64,000 nt of DNA, taken from the NCBI RefSeq assembly GCF_006715005.1, contig NZ_VFMJ01000001.1, positions 1,984,001 through 2,048,000 on the forward strand. Reading direction: 5' to 3'. The stretch comes from Serratia marcescens. GTDB taxonomy: Bacteria; Pseudomonadota; Gammaproteobacteria; Enterobacterales; Enterobacteriaceae. Both the position numbers and the translations under genes were made by a program. The notes beneath the pieces were generated by a model. The model was not told the origin of the DNA. It worked only from the letters and a program-made list of their open reading frames with translations, and searched no databases. This document shows, in pieces, positions 23,401 through 31,689 of the stretch (position 1 is its first letter; each line of letters begins with the position of its first letter).

Positions 23401-24701
23401 ACCGTCGTCAGTTGGCCCTGCTCATCGTAGCCGTAGCGCGCCAGCGTCCGTTCGCCTTCGGCGGTTTGCAGCGCCACTTCGCGCAGGCGGCCCTGCGCAT
23501 AGCGGCACATCAGGCGCTGCCCGGCGCTGTCCACCAGTTCGCTCAGCAGCCCCTCGTCGTCGTAAAACAGCGAGGTGGCGTTGCCGATGGCGTCGGTGAT
23601 CATGCTGAGCCGGCTCGGCTGGTCACCCGCCAGCGGCGGGTAGTGGAAAATCTGTTCGCCGACGTCAAACAGCTGCCAGCTGCCGTCGTCGTTGTGCATC
23701 AGCCAGCATTTTTCGGCTTCGCAGTAGGTTTTATGGCCGCGCGGCACCATAGGGAAAGCGACGAAGTCGCCGGAAGGCGCGCGCCACACCAGGCCGTCCT
23801 GATACGGCTGCAGGCTGCTCTCCCAGAACAGGTTCCAGCCGCGGCCCAGTACGCCGTCGCCGGGGTTGCCGCTGCGCCAATAGCGCTGCCAGGCGACCGG
23901 CAGCCGCGAAGGCAGCACGAAATCGAGATCGTCTTCGCCGTCGAGGAATTTCTGGCCGCTGACGATATCCACCGGCCGGGCGATAATGCCGACGGCGGCG
24001 GTGGCGGTCATCAGGGTGCCGGCGCGGCAGGCGATGCGCGCCAGCTTGTTGATGCCGGGCAGCTTGCCCAGCAGTTTGCCGAGCGCCCCCAGCTTGCCGG
24101 CGGCGCCCCCCACGCCGCCCACCAGGCCGGCGAACAGCAGCGTCAGGTCAGAGACCTTGTACAGCCAATCCGGCACTTCGGGCTTGATCGGCAAGGTGGT
24201 GACGGTGCCGCCGCCGATAAACACGTTGGGTGAGCCTTCCATCACCTGCGCGTCGCAGTTGGTTTTGTCCCCCACGCGCGAGGCGGGCTGGCCGTTGATG
24301 CTGACCTTGTCGGAGCCCTGCGCCATCTGCATGCTCGGGCCGTCGTCGCTGCAGGCCACCTGGCTATTGGTGGCGAGCGCGGCGGGTTTGCCGTTGATGA
24401 AGACGTTGGGGGAGCCGGTGACGATATTGCCTTTGGGGGTCAGGCTACCGGCACCGGCGTCGGCAATGCCGTCGCGCGCCGCGGTGGCCGCCTCCCCGGT
24501 GAGATACCCCACCGCCAGGCTGGCGCCGATGAGCAACACGCCAACGCCGATACAGGAAGCCGCCAGGCCGGCGACGAACAGCGCCCCCGCCGCCACCGCG
24601 CCTGCGGCGGCGATCAGGCCGCCGACAAGGGTGCCGGCAATCATGCCGGCCAGGGCATGGGAATGCCCGATAATATCGCCGACGCGAGCCGCTTCGGTCA
24701 T
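20460..24701 (-). CDS. PAAR-containing Rhs effector of type VI secretion with variable toxin tip
   Basis: A 1413-residue effector. N-terminus: prePAAR motif (AARVGDIIGHSH), two hydrophobic segments (about 18-65), then a PAAR_2 domain (VTGSPNVFINGKPAA ... SPNVFIGGG) that caps the VgrG spike. The middle (about 240-1270) is the YD-repeat shell that encloses the toxin. The core ends at the conserved WVDPLGL (to 1289). The last 124 residues are AT-rich and unrelated: SQDSINPVFDDGRNVNELIHRL, EPIRKV, SLDNRRLYAAKEAGVAKIP. That pattern recurs in Rhs tips and recalls ParB-like nuclease domains, so DNA or RNA damage is a guess. EagR is encoded just upstream and immunity just downstream. Confidence 0.9.
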   Translation of the reverse strand: MTEAARVGDIIGHSHALAGMIAGTLVGGLIAAAGAVAAGALFVAGLAASCIGVGVLLIGASLAVGYLTGEAATAARDGIADAGAGSLTPKGNIVTGSPNVFINGKPAALATNSQVACSDDGPSMQMAQGSDKVSINGQPASRVGDKTNCDAQVMEGSPNVFIGGGTVTTLPIKPEVPDWLYKVSDLTLLFAGLVGGVGGAAGKLGALGKLLGKLPGINKLARIACRAGTLMTATAAVGIIARPVDIVSGQKFLDGEDDLDFVLPSRLPVAWQRYWRSGNPGDGVLGRGWNLFWESSLQPYQDGLVWRAPSGDFVAFPMVPRGHKTYCEAEKCWLMHNDDGSWQLFDVGEQIFHYPPLAGDQPSRLSMITDAIGNATSLFYDDEGLLSELVDSAGQRLMCRYAQGRLREVALQTAEGERTLARYGYDEQGQLTTVSNRAGEVTRRFGWRDGLMISHQDAAGLLNEYQWQEIDGVPRVTAYRNSAGESLEFGYDFAGGRRSAVRGDGKRAEWRLDDDDNVAQYTDFDQRRYGFIYQRGELCSVLLPGGAQRQSDWDPYGRLLSETDPLGRVTRYQYSRNSGRLFAVAYPDGSSEAQHWDTLGRPTRYVDALGNTTLYRYPDDEESLPASVIDALGGEVKLEWDARGQLTRYTDCSGSVTAYTYDALGQLTAQTDAEGHQTRYLWDNGGRLHTLIHPDGGEERFNWNAHGQLAEHQDALGSLTRWQYNALGLPVNITDRINRTRRYHYSPQGWLTRLENGNGGEYRFSYDAVGRVLAEERPDDTRHYYRYGAAGLLEEHREVGLPGSAGELTQREQRFRFDEAGQLVWRGNASAEWHYRFDAMGRLRELNRLPTASGAALGIEPDSVQMRYDAAGRLLGEQGVNGELQYQWDALANLQALTLPQGDRLQWLYYGSGHASAIKFNQQVVSEFTRDRLHRETGRSQGALQQQRRYDAMGRRSWQSSAFGHDKLTRPEDGVLWRAYRYTGRGELAGVSDALRGEVHYGYDAEGRLLQHREPNQGKPGARLVYDLADNLLGERSPQSDIDAHLPLAPIADNRLTHWQKLFYRYDAWGNLISRRNGLYEQHYRYDADNRLVQAHGRGPQGEFEAQYHYDALGRRSRKAVRYKGKTAQTTRFLWQGYRLLQEQRDDGSRRSWSYDPASPWSPLAALEQAGDSRSADIYWYHTDLNSAPLEVTDAAGNLCWSGQYDTFGKLQGQTVAGAAKRQGAQYQQPLRYAGQYQDDESGLHYNLFRYYEPEVGRFTTQDPIGLRGGLNLYQYAPNPLMWVDPLGLSPVSPKTVLFSQDSINPVFDDGRNVNELIHRLKNDPSYINQVEPIRKVRMRDLPENVQERLISQGAHKDSVFSLDNRRLYAAKEAGVAKIPSRWATQEELSKINLNRRFSTKNSGRSIRTRGCA

Positions 24702-24732
24702 CGTAAGTTCCTTTTACGTGAAGAGTTCATCG

Positions 24733-25164
24733 TTATGCCGCCCGGTAGCTGCTCAGCACCTGCAACAGCAGCGCGTCGTCTTGCGGCGTCAGCTTACGCG
24801 CCATCGCCAGGGTGAACACCAGCACCCGGCCTTCCGCCAGCGCGAACACCGCCTGGTTTTGCCAGATGCGTTTGCCGTCGCGCAGGTAGCTGGCGCGCAC
24901 CCATTCACCGGCGGTTAATCCATCGCCCAGCGTCGCCGGCTCGCGGCTTTTGAACGCCCAGCCTTTCAGCCCCTGCGCCAGCGCATCGAGCTGGCGGGTG
25001 ACGTAGCCTTCCAGGTTCTCCGCCGGCTGCAGCGCATCGCGGGAAATATTGACTGAGGGGGAAACATCATCGCCGGCCAACAGGACGTTGACCGTGCGAT
25101 CGGCATAGCCTTCCGGCAAAGCGACGCTGCCTTCGCTGAAAGCGCAGCGGGATAAAGCGGACAT
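24733..25164 (-). CDS. eagR: EagR-type chaperone (DUF1795/DcrB family) for the Rhs effector
   Basis: A 143-residue protein of the DUF1795 family: CAFSEGSVALPEGYADRTVNVL at the start, then PSVNISRDAL, YVTRQLDALAQGLKGW, and ALAEGRVLVFTLAMARKL. These dimeric chaperones hold the N-terminal transmembrane helices of prePAAR effectors and are required for loading onto the type VI spike. The start at 25164 has AAGGA 7 bases upstream. The longer reading from 25182 is less likely. It lies 31 bases before rhs, the standard eagR-rhs-immunity order in Serratia. No hcp, vgrG or tss genes lie in this window. Confidence 0.85.
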   Translation of the reverse strand: MSALSRCAFSEGSVALPEGYADRTVNVLLAGDDVSPSVNISRDALQPAENLEGYVTRQLDALAQGLKGWAFKSREPATLGDGLTAGEWVRASYLRDGKRIWQNQAVFALAEGRVLVFTLAMARKLTPQDDALLLQVLSSYRAA

Positions 25165-25396
25165 GCGAGGATCCTTTTGCATAAATAATGCTTAAGCATC
25201 GCATAACTTAGCCTTGAAATAAAACCATCAGGCGCCGCCAATGTTGCGCGGCGTGACCGCGTTCACTGTGAAAAAGAGCGTGGCCGGAATCTGGCTGGGA
25301 ATCAAACCGTCATATTACAGAATTATCTGAAACCACTGGCGCGCCGACGCCCTGATTGTGGCTATACTCGGCTATCGCCCTTTTCAGGAGATCAGG

Positions 25397-26398
25397 ATGC
25401 TGAGATTCACCCGCAGCGCACTGCTGTGCGCCACGCTGGCCGCGTTCCCCGCCGCCGCCGAAACGCCGAAGTTCGGCCCGGAGCTGCAGGGCTTTCACTA
25501 CCCCTACCCGTTGCAGCAATTCAGCTTCACCTCACAGGGGCAGACGTTAAAGATGGGCTATATGGACGTGCCGCCGGAAGGCACCGCCAACGGCCGCACC
25601 GCTCTGTTGCTGCACGGTAAAAACTTCTGCGCCGCCACCTGGCAGGACACCATCAAGGCGCTGAGCAAGGCCGGTTATCGCGTCATCGCGCCGGATCAAA
25701 TCGGCTTTTGCGCCTCCACCAAGCCGGCGCATTACCAGTACAGCTTCCAGCAGCTGGCGCAAAACACCCACGGCCTGCTGCAGAACCTGAAAATCAGCCG
25801 GGCCATCGTCATCGGCCACTCTACCGGCGGCATGCTGGCCACGCGCTACAGCCTGATGTATCCGCAGGCGGTGGAACGGCTGGTGATGGTCAACCCGATC
25901 GGCCTCGAGGACTGGAAGGCGAAAGGCGTGCCGTGGCGCAGCGTCGATCAATGGTTCGCGCGCGAGCTGAACACCTCCGCCGAGGGCATCCGCAACTATG
26001 AGCAACGCACCTACTACGGCGGCCGCTGGAAGCCAGAGTACGATCGCTGGGTGGATATGCTGGCCGGGCTGAACAACGGGCCGGGCCACCGCCTGGTGGC
26101 GTGGAACTCGGCGCTGATCTACGACATGATCTTCACCCAGCCGGTGTATTACGAGTTCAAGTATCTGCAAACGCCCACCACGTTGATGATCGGCACCGCC
26201 GACACCACCGCCATCGGCAGCGATATCGCCCCGCCGGCGGTCAAAGCCAGGATCGGGCACTACGCGGAGCTGGGTAAGCAGACGGCGAAACTGATCCCGC
26301 ACGCCACGCTGATCGAATTCGCCGGGCTGGGCCATGCGCCGCAAATGGAGGAACCGGAGCGTTTCCATCAGGCGTTGCTCAAGGCGCTGCAACCCTGA
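25397..26398 (+). CDS. Exported alpha/beta hydrolase
   Basis: A 333-residue protein with a signal peptide (about residues 1-20, ending AAAE). The alpha/beta-hydrolase landmarks are the oxyanion strand LLLHGKNFCAATW, the nucleophile elbow GHSTGGM, and the final histidine in GLGHAPQMEEPERFH. It acts in the periplasm or outside the cell, and the substrate is unknown. AGGAG lies 8 bases before ATG 25397. It is transcribed divergently from the eagR-rhs operon. Probably an esterase or peptidase-like enzyme, not further assignable. Confidence 0.82.
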   Translation: MLRFTRSALLCATLAAFPAAAETPKFGPELQGFHYPYPLQQFSFTSQGQTLKMGYMDVPPEGTANGRTALLLHGKNFCAATWQDTIKALSKAGYRVIAPDQIGFCASTKPAHYQYSFQQLAQNTHGLLQNLKISRAIVIGHSTGGMLATRYSLMYPQAVERLVMVNPIGLEDWKAKGVPWRSVDQWFARELNTSAEGIRNYEQRTYYGGRWKPEYDRWVDMLAGLNNGPGHRLVAWNSALIYDMIFTQPVYYEFKYLQTPTTLMIGTADTTAIGSDIAPPAVKARIGHYAELGKQTAKLIPHATLIEFAGLGHAPQMEEPERFHQALLKALQP

Positions 26399-26467
26399 GC
26401 GGCCGGTTAGCGCGGCCGCCGCACGGCGGCTAAACTTTCAGCTGGCACTCAATTGCAGGAGACAGCC

Positions 26468-27118
26468 ATGCGACAGATTATTGCCAGCGCGTTCGTCAGC
26501 CTCGACGGCGTGATGCAGGCGCCCGGCGGGCCGGACGAAGACCGCAGCGGCGGTTTTCGCTTCGGCGGCTGGACCGCACCCTACTGGGATGACGCCGTCG
26601 CGGAAACGATGAGCGATCTTTTCTCAGCACCTTTCGATCTGCTGCTCGGGCGGCGCACCTACGATATCTTCGCCGGCTACTGGCCGCACATCACCGACGA
26701 GGCCGATCCGTTTTCCGCCGGTATCGCCCGCTCGTTCAATCAGGCCACCAAGTACGTCGCCACCCACCACGGCGAAACGCTGGCGTGGGAAAACAGCCAG
26801 TGGCTGGGGCGGGACATCCTCGCCCGGCTGCGCGAGCTGAAGCGCACCCAGGGGCCGGTGCTGCTGGTGCAGGGCAGCAGCACGCTGATGCAACAGCTGC
26901 TGGCCAACGACCTGGTGGACGAACTGCGCCTGCTCACCTACCCGGTGCTGCTCGGCGGCGGCAAACGGCTGTTCGATGATAACGCGGCGCCGGCGGCCTT
27001 CACGCTGGCTCACTCGGTGATCTCGCCCGGCGGCGTGATCGTGGCCCACTACCGCCGCGCCGGCGAGGTGACGACCGGTTCTTTCGTAGCGGAAAGCGCG
27101 GCGGCGGCCCAGTCGTAA
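26468..27118 (+). CDS. RibD C-terminal/dihydrofolate-reductase-like protein
   Basis: A 216-residue protein with the RibD-C fold: IIASAFVSLDGVMQAPGGPDED at the start, LLLGRRTYDIFAGYWP, then GPVLLVQGSSTLMQQLLANDLVDELRLLTYPVLLGGGKRLF. These are NADPH-binding reductases of mostly unknown substrate, common as stand-alone genes. AGGAGA lies ahead of ATG 26468. It ends directly at a bidirectional terminator and converges on the serralysin gene. Confidence 0.85.
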   Translation: MRQIIASAFVSLDGVMQAPGGPDEDRSGGFRFGGWTAPYWDDAVAETMSDLFSAPFDLLLGRRTYDIFAGYWPHITDEADPFSAGIARSFNQATKYVATHHGETLAWENSQWLGRDILARLRELKRTQGPVLLVQGSSTLMQQLLANDLVDELRLLTYPVLLGGGKRLFDDNAAPAAFTLAHSVISPGGVIVAHYRRAGEVTTGSFVAESAAAAQS

Positions 27119-27119
27119 A

Positions 27120-27141
27120 AAAAGGGCCGTTCGGCCCTTTT
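27120..27141. terminator. Bidirectional terminator
   Basis: AAAAGGGCC (27120-27128), loop GTTC, GGCCCTTTT (27133-27141). The symmetric stem with A and T tails serves both the DHFR-like gene on the plus strand and the metalloprotease on the minus strand. Confidence 0.88.
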
Positions 27142-27161
27142 CTCTTTCCCCTTCATCACCC

Positions 27162-28778
27162 TCAGGCAAACAGAATATCGCTCTGCTCCACCTGCCCGAC
27201 CACATGGATCTTGAAGTCGGCGGCGTAGCTGTTGCTCTGGGTGTTCATCAACAGATCGGTGGTGCCGTTGAAGACGTCGAAGTTGAGCTGGATCTCGCCT
27301 TTCTGGCCGCTGAAGGCGCTGCCGCTGTCGATAAAGCGCAGCTCGCTCAGGCTGTTGTTGAAGCGCAGGCCGGAGAGATCGATCTTGTCGATGCCGTGCT
27401 CGAAGTCTTCAATCACGTCGAACGCCGCCACCGTGGACTCTTTGGCATTGAGATAGACGAAATAGTCGGTGAAGTTGTTGGCGTCTTTGCCGCCCCACAG
27501 ATGATCCGCCCCCAGGCCGCCGTACAGAATATCGGAGCCGGCGTTGCCCGCCAGCAGGTTGTCCTGATCGTTGCCGATGATCACATCGCGCCCGCTGCCG
27601 CCGATGGCGTTCTCGATGATCGCCCCGCGCGCGATGGCGACGTTCTGCGTGCCGCCGCCAACGCTGGAGAACGCGCCGTCGTTCAGGTTGATCATCTGCT
27701 GCTGGCTGTAGCCGGAGAAGTCCAGCGTGTCGTTGCCGCCGGCGTCCCACACCGCGAAGTTGACCGGTTTGCCGTTGTCCGCCGTGGCGGTCAGGAAATC
27801 GCGCCCGGTGTTGGAGTTGAAGCCGTACACCGTGTCGCCGGTGCGGGTGCTCATGTTGGCGCCGTACAATTTTTGGATCGCGGCGATGTCATCCACCATC
27901 GGGCCATAGCCATAAACCCCTTTGGTGTCGGCGCCGGTGTAGCCGGCGTTGAAATAGCTCATGATCGAGTATTGCAGCGAATCCTGATAATAAGCCGCAT
28001 CGTTCTGGTAGCTCGGGTTGCCCAACGACGCGTCATAAGCTCCCGGGTGCGCCAGCCCCAGAGCATGCCCCAGTTCGTGGGTGAAGGTCTGGCTGCTGAA
28101 GTCGCCGCTAACCGGCGCCTGATGGGTGGCGAAGTTTTTGTTGAACCACACCGTGCCCGCAAAGGCGTTATCGCTGCCCGGTTTGGCGCTCGGCGGGTAA
28201 TAGGCGTAAGCGTTGATGGCATTCGGGCCGCTGCCGGCGGCGGTGCTGCCGTCGGCACGCTGGGTGAAATACGCGAAGGTGATGTCTGCGCGGTGGTTGA
28301 TATCGGTGGACGCCGCCTCGGTAAAGGTTACGTTCGCCACGTCGGCCCACGCCTGCATCGATTTCAGCGCCTGAGCCTGTGCCGCTTGGGTCAGCGGCTG
28401 CAGCCCCTTGTCGCCGTCGTCGGTTTGGCCGATGCGGTTCAGCGCGCTCTGCGTCAGGAAGGAATAGGTCAGCGCCACCGGCTGGTGATACGCCTGATCG
28501 CCGTTGTGTGTCAGGCCCGGCCGCGTCAGCTGATCGGCGGCGCGATCGAAGCTGAAGTTATCGCGGATTTTACCCAAATTATTAATGGCTGCTCCGCCAC
28601 GCTGGTTGCTGTACAGGTTGGCGTTGTCCAGCGTGAACAGCGCACCGTACCCCAATCCGTCATAGGGGCTGCCGGGCTGGTGATAGTAAAACTGATAGTT
28701 ATGATCGTTGGGGGATGTGGCGGCCAGGCTGGTGAACTCATCGTCATCTTGCAAAATGTCATTGTGGCGACTGCGCAT
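27162..28778 (-). CDS. Serralysin-type zinc metalloprotease (M10B, RTX)
   Basis: A 538-residue secreted protease. The zinc motif HELGHALGLAH (His234, Glu235, His238, His244) is followed by the Met-turn SIMSYF (Met273). RTX glycine-rich repeats (about 390-440, GGSGRDVIIGNDQDNLLAGN ... LYGGLGADHLWGG) bind calcium. There is no signal peptide; serralysins leave by a type I system through the C-terminus, here SDILFA, slightly different from the usual Asp plus three hydrophobic residues. The transporter genes are not here. It is longer than classical serralysin and is best called a paralogue. An AprI/Inh inhibitor gene is divergent. Confidence 0.9.
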   Translation of the reverse strand: MRSRHNDILQDDDEFTSLAATSPNDHNYQFYYHQPGSPYDGLGYGALFTLDNANLYSNQRGGAAINNLGKIRDNFSFDRAADQLTRPGLTHNGDQAYHQPVALTYSFLTQSALNRIGQTDDGDKGLQPLTQAAQAQALKSMQAWADVANVTFTEAASTDINHRADITFAYFTQRADGSTAAGSGPNAINAYAYYPPSAKPGSDNAFAGTVWFNKNFATHQAPVSGDFSSQTFTHELGHALGLAHPGAYDASLGNPSYQNDAAYYQDSLQYSIMSYFNAGYTGADTKGVYGYGPMVDDIAAIQKLYGANMSTRTGDTVYGFNSNTGRDFLTATADNGKPVNFAVWDAGGNDTLDFSGYSQQQMINLNDGAFSSVGGGTQNVAIARGAIIENAIGGSGRDVIIGNDQDNLLAGNAGSDILYGGLGADHLWGGKDANNFTDYFVYLNAKESTVAAFDVIEDFEHGIDKIDLSGLRFNNSLSELRFIDSGSAFSGQKGEIQLNFDVFNGTTDLLMNTQSNSYAADFKIHVVGQVEQSDILFA

Positions 28779-29132
28779 TGCATTCTCCTTTTACACAATA
28801 GGAACCCACTCGCTTTGTAAGACTATTCATCAGTCGTTCTTATCTAAGCCAAGGCTTAGGATTGACCAGTATAGTGACTCACCCCGCTGGCGCGAGCCCG
28901 TCCGGCCTGGCTTCACCGTGCCGGGCATAGAGATGGAGATATACGTAACAATTTGTATTCTCACTATATTAATGAGAAAAATGAGCGCATTAACGGATTA
29001 ATTATTCGTTTATTTGCACGTTTTAGCGACGGTTAGATCAGAATAATCGAGGATTAAAAAACCTAATCCTTGCCTCATCATCCCGCGGGGAACGTGCTAA
29101 GGTGTGAACGGACAGCCGAAAGGAGTGACCCG
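28779..29132. other. Divergent control region between protease and inhibitor
   Basis: 354 bases. The AAGGAG site of the protease gene is at its left end. A small inverted repeat TTCTCA (28958-28963) / TGAGAA (28973-28978) sits in an AT-rich stretch that probably holds the promoters. No gene is visible. Confidence 0.5.
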
Positions 29133-29543
29133 ATGCCAACCCATTTCCTTATGCGCGCCTTGCGCCGCGCCAGCCTGACAGGAGTCGTTATGAGCGTATT
29201 GTGCAGCAGTGCCCTGGGCAGTTCCCTGCCGTTGCTGGAACCCGCCGCGTTGAAGGGCGACTGGCAGCTCGCCGCCATCGGCGACGGCAAAGCCGTCTGC
29301 GAGGTGCAGCTGAGCGACGAAACGGTAGCTAACACCAACGCCTTCCGCTTCACCGCCTCCGCCCAGTGCCTGCAGCCGCTGGCGCTGCACGCGCTACCGG
29401 TCGCCTGGCGGCCGACGCCGGACGGCATGACGCTGACCGACGCCGAAGGGAGCATGGTGGCGTTTCTGGCCCTGACCGCGCCGAAGCGTTATGAGCTGAT
29501 CGACCGCAACGGCCCTTCGCGCTTTGTGCTGATCCCGCGCTAA
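29133..29543 (+). CDS. inh: AprI/Inh-family inhibitor of serralysin
   Basis: A 136-residue exported protein. After a signal peptide (about residues 1-31) the mature part has the AprI/Inh barrel: LKGDWQLAAIGDGKAVCEVQL, SAQCLQPLALHALPVAWRPTPDGMTLTDAEGS. Two cysteines (in KAVCEV and SAQCLQ) form the family disulphide. The inhibitor stays in the periplasm and blocks the active site of the metalloprotease with its N-terminal residues, protecting the cell from misplaced protease. AAGGAG precedes ATG 29133. The adjacent divergent serralysin is its likely target. Confidence 0.82.
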   Translation: MPTHFLMRALRRASLTGVVMSVLCSSALGSSLPLLEPAALKGDWQLAAIGDGKAVCEVQLSDETVANTNAFRFTASAQCLQPLALHALPVAWRPTPDGMTLTDAEGSMVAFLALTAPKRYELIDRNGPSRFVLIPR

Positions 29544-29547
29544 CCCT

Positions 29548-30069
29548 TCAGGCAAACAGCAAGCCGAGCAGCGCGCCGCCCGCCAGCACCCACAGCGGAT
29601 GGAGGCGCTTGCTCATGCTCAACCCCGTCGCCAGCGCCACGATCGCCGCCAGCCGCCAGCTGGGCGCGGAAGCCTCGGCGATCAAGAGGCCGCTGGCTGC
29701 CACTAACCCCACGGTCAGCGGCACCAGCCCGGCCTGCACGATGCGGCGCCACGGGCGATCCTTAAAGCGCCGCCAGGCGCCCATCACCAGCAGCGTGACG
29801 ATGGAGGACGGCCCGAATTTGGCGACCGAAGAAACCAACAGTCCCGCCCAGCCGGCCACATGCCAGCCGACCAGCGGCACGATCATCATGTTCGGCCCCG
29901 GCGCGGCCTGCGCCATGGCGAACAGCGCGCTGAACTCCTGGGCGCTCATCCACTGATGCACCTCCACCACCTGCCGCTGCATTTCCGGCAGAATGGTCAT
30001 GCCGCCGCCGAACGCCAGCAGAGAGAGTTCGGTGAAGATCAGCGCTAACGCAATCAACACTCCGCTCAT
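29548..30069 (-). CDS. Chromate transporter, short-chain subunit (second)
   Basis: A 173-residue membrane protein with about six hydrophobic segments and the CHR-family pattern FTELSLLAFGGGMTILPEMQ, then AQAAPGPNMMIVPLVGW. Short CHR proteins occur as adjacent gene pairs that correspond to the two halves of long ChrA and together export chromate. Its ATG overlaps the stop of the partner by 4 bases (ATGA), so translation is coupled. It converges on the inhibitor gene with only 4 bases between. Confidence 0.85.
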   Translation of the reverse strand: MSGVLIALALIFTELSLLAFGGGMTILPEMQRQVVEVHQWMSAQEFSALFAMAQAAPGPNMMIVPLVGWHVAGWAGLLVSSVAKFGPSSIVTLLVMGAWRRFKDRPWRRIVQAGLVPLTVGLVAASGLLIAEASAPSWRLAAIVALATGLSMSKRLHPLWVLAGGALLGLLFA

Positions 30070-30632
30070 GACGGCCACCGCCACATCAGCAGAATGCTCA
30101 GCGGCGCCAGCACCAGCATGGTCGGCAGCAGCGGCAGGCGCAGCCAGGCGATAGCGATCAGCGCCAGCGCGACGATCGCCAGCGCCGGCCATTTACCGCG
30201 CAGCGGCAGCAGCATCTTGATCCCGGTCGACAGCAGCAGCCCGGCGGCGGCGGCGGCCAGCCCGGCGAACACATGCTGAACATGCGGATCGTTTTGGAAA
30301 CGGGCGTACACCATACCCAGCCCCACCACGATCGCCGTCGGCGCGCTGATGAGGCCCAGCAAGGCGCACAGCGCGCCGCGCAGCCCGCGAAACTCCATCC
30401 CCACCGCCACCGACAGATTGATCACATTGCCGCCGGGCAGGAACTGGCACAGCCCGAGCAGCTCGGTGAACTGTTCGCCGCTCAGCCAGCGCCGCCGCTC
30501 CACCAACATGCTGCGCGCCAGCGGCAACACGCCGCCGAAGCCAATCAGCCCCAGCCACAGAAAGCCCAAAAACAGCTCCGCGTTGCCCGGCGCTGCCGCC
30601 GGGTGCGGTTTTAACGTATTGATATCTGACAT
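30066..30632 (-). CDS. Chromate transporter, short-chain subunit (first)
   Basis: A 188-residue membrane protein, first half of a split CHR transporter. FLGFLWLGLIGFGGVLPLARSML and GLCQFLPGGNVINLSVAVG carry the glycine-rich and PGG motifs of the family, the counterpart of PGP in the partner. ATG 30632 gives MSDINTL; an upstream ATG at 30650 is less likely. It is divergent from a LysR regulator whose operator-like palindrome lies in the 110-base gap, so the regulator probably controls it. Confidence 0.85.
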   Translation of the reverse strand: MSDINTLKPHPAAAPGNAELFLGFLWLGLIGFGGVLPLARSMLVERRRWLSGEQFTELLGLCQFLPGGNVINLSVAVGMEFRGLRGALCALLGLISAPTAIVVGLGMVYARFQNDPHVQHVFAGLAAAAAGLLLSTGIKMLLPLRGKWPALAIVALALIAIAWLRLPLLPTMLVLAPLSILLMWRWPS

Positions 30633-30722
30633 GACATTGCCGTTCCACATCGCTTGTTTTGATGTCTGGTATCATGCGCGTCGCCATGCCATGATGTCTA
30701 ATGCATTCCGGAACAACTAAAG

Positions 30723-30737
30723 ATACCTCTGAGGTAT
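30723..30737. promoter_or_regulatory. Perfect LysR-type operator over the lysR start
   Basis: ATACCTC-T-GAGGTAT is an exact palindrome of 7-base arms and contains the T-N11-A signature of LysR-type sites. It covers the ribosome site (GAGG) of the LysR gene starting at 30742, so binding should repress the regulator itself. Confidence 0.65.
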
Positions 30738-30741
30738 GGCA

Positions 30742-31689
30742 ATGATCGAACTGCGTCGCCTGCGGGCGTTCGTCACCGTAGTGGAAGAAGGCAACATCAC
30801 CCGCGCCGCCGAGCGGCTGTTTATCCAGCAGCCGCCGCTGACCCGCCTGTTGCAGGGGCTGGAAGATGAACTGGGCGTGAAATTGTTGCAGCGCCTGCCG
30901 CGCGGCGTGCGCGTCACCGAAGCGGGCGGCGTGTTGTTCGAAGAAGCCCGCGCCCTGCTGGCGCGCGCCGAGCGCCTGCGCGAAGCGGTGCAGCGCGCCG
31001 CCCGCGGCGAGCAGGGCCACATCGCCATCGGTTTCACCAGCTCCGCGGCGCTGCACCCGTTCGTGCCCAACCTGCTGCGCCGCTACCGCGACATCCTGCC
31101 GGGCATCACCACCCAGCTGGAAGAGGCCGGCAGCGGCGAGCTGATGGAGGCGTTGCTGGAACAGCGCCTCGACGCCGCCTTCGTGCGTTCACCGGCCAGC
31201 GGCATTCCCGGTCTGAGCGTGGAACCGGTGCTCAGCGAGCCGATGATCGTCGCCCTGCCGCTGGGCCACCGGCTGGCGCAAGAAGCGCAGCAACCGCTGC
31301 CGTTGGCCGAACTGGCGCACGAGGCCTTTATTCTCTATCGCCGCCCGGCCGGTCAGGGGTTGTACGACGCCATCCTGGCCGCCTGCCACCGCGCCGGCTT
31401 CAGCCCGCGCATCGTGCAGGAAGCGCCGCGCCTGCCGGCCACCCTCAGCCTGGTCGGCGCCGGGCTGGGGTTGTCAATCGTGCCCGGTTCGATGCGGCGG
31501 CTGAGCGGCGACGGCATCGTCTACCGCACGATCGCCGAAGAAGCGCGGCTCAGCGCCCCGCTTTACCTGGCGCTGCGCCATAGCCCGGCTTCGCCGATCG
31601 TCGATCGCTTTCGTCAGCTGGTGCTGGAAACCGTGGGGGCGCCGGACGCTGACGTCACAACAACAGCCCGAACGGCCAATAAAAAATGA
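30742..31689 (+). CDS. LysR-family regulator of the chromate transporter pair
   Basis: A 315-residue LysR regulator: winged helix at about 1-60 (RLRAFVTVVEEGNITRAAERLF, PPLTRLLQGLEDELG, LLQRLPRGVRVTEAG), then a linker helix and a two-lobed effector domain. ATG 30742 is preferred over 30736 because GAGG lies 7 bases before it. It is divergent from the split chromate transporter. The effector is unknown. A short tail after residue 295 (DVTTTARTANKK) is not part of the fold. Confidence 0.88.
   Translation: MIELRRLRAFVTVVEEGNITRAAERLFIQQPPLTRLLQGLEDELGVKLLQRLPRGVRVTEAGGVLFEEARALLARAERLREAVQRAARGEQGHIAIGFTSSAALHPFVPNLLRRYRDILPGITTQLEEAGSGELMEALLEQRLDAAFVRSPASGIPGLSVEPVLSEPMIVALPLGHRLAQEAQQPLPLAELAHEAFILYRRPAGQGLYDAILAACHRAGFSPRIVQEAPRLPATLSLVGAGLGLSIVPGSMRRLSGDGIVYRTIAEEARLSAPLYLALRHSPASPIVDRFRQLVLETVGAPDADVTTTARTANKK

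Noticed and set aside
21000..23700. Tandem-looking repeats resembling a repeat array
   Set aside because: These are the degenerate YD repeats of the Rhs shell, in frame and variable, not CRISPR or a DNA satellite.
20967..24233. Two long plus-strand open frames opposite rhs
   Set aside because: Shadows of the YD-repeat core, caused by its high GC and repeated codons.
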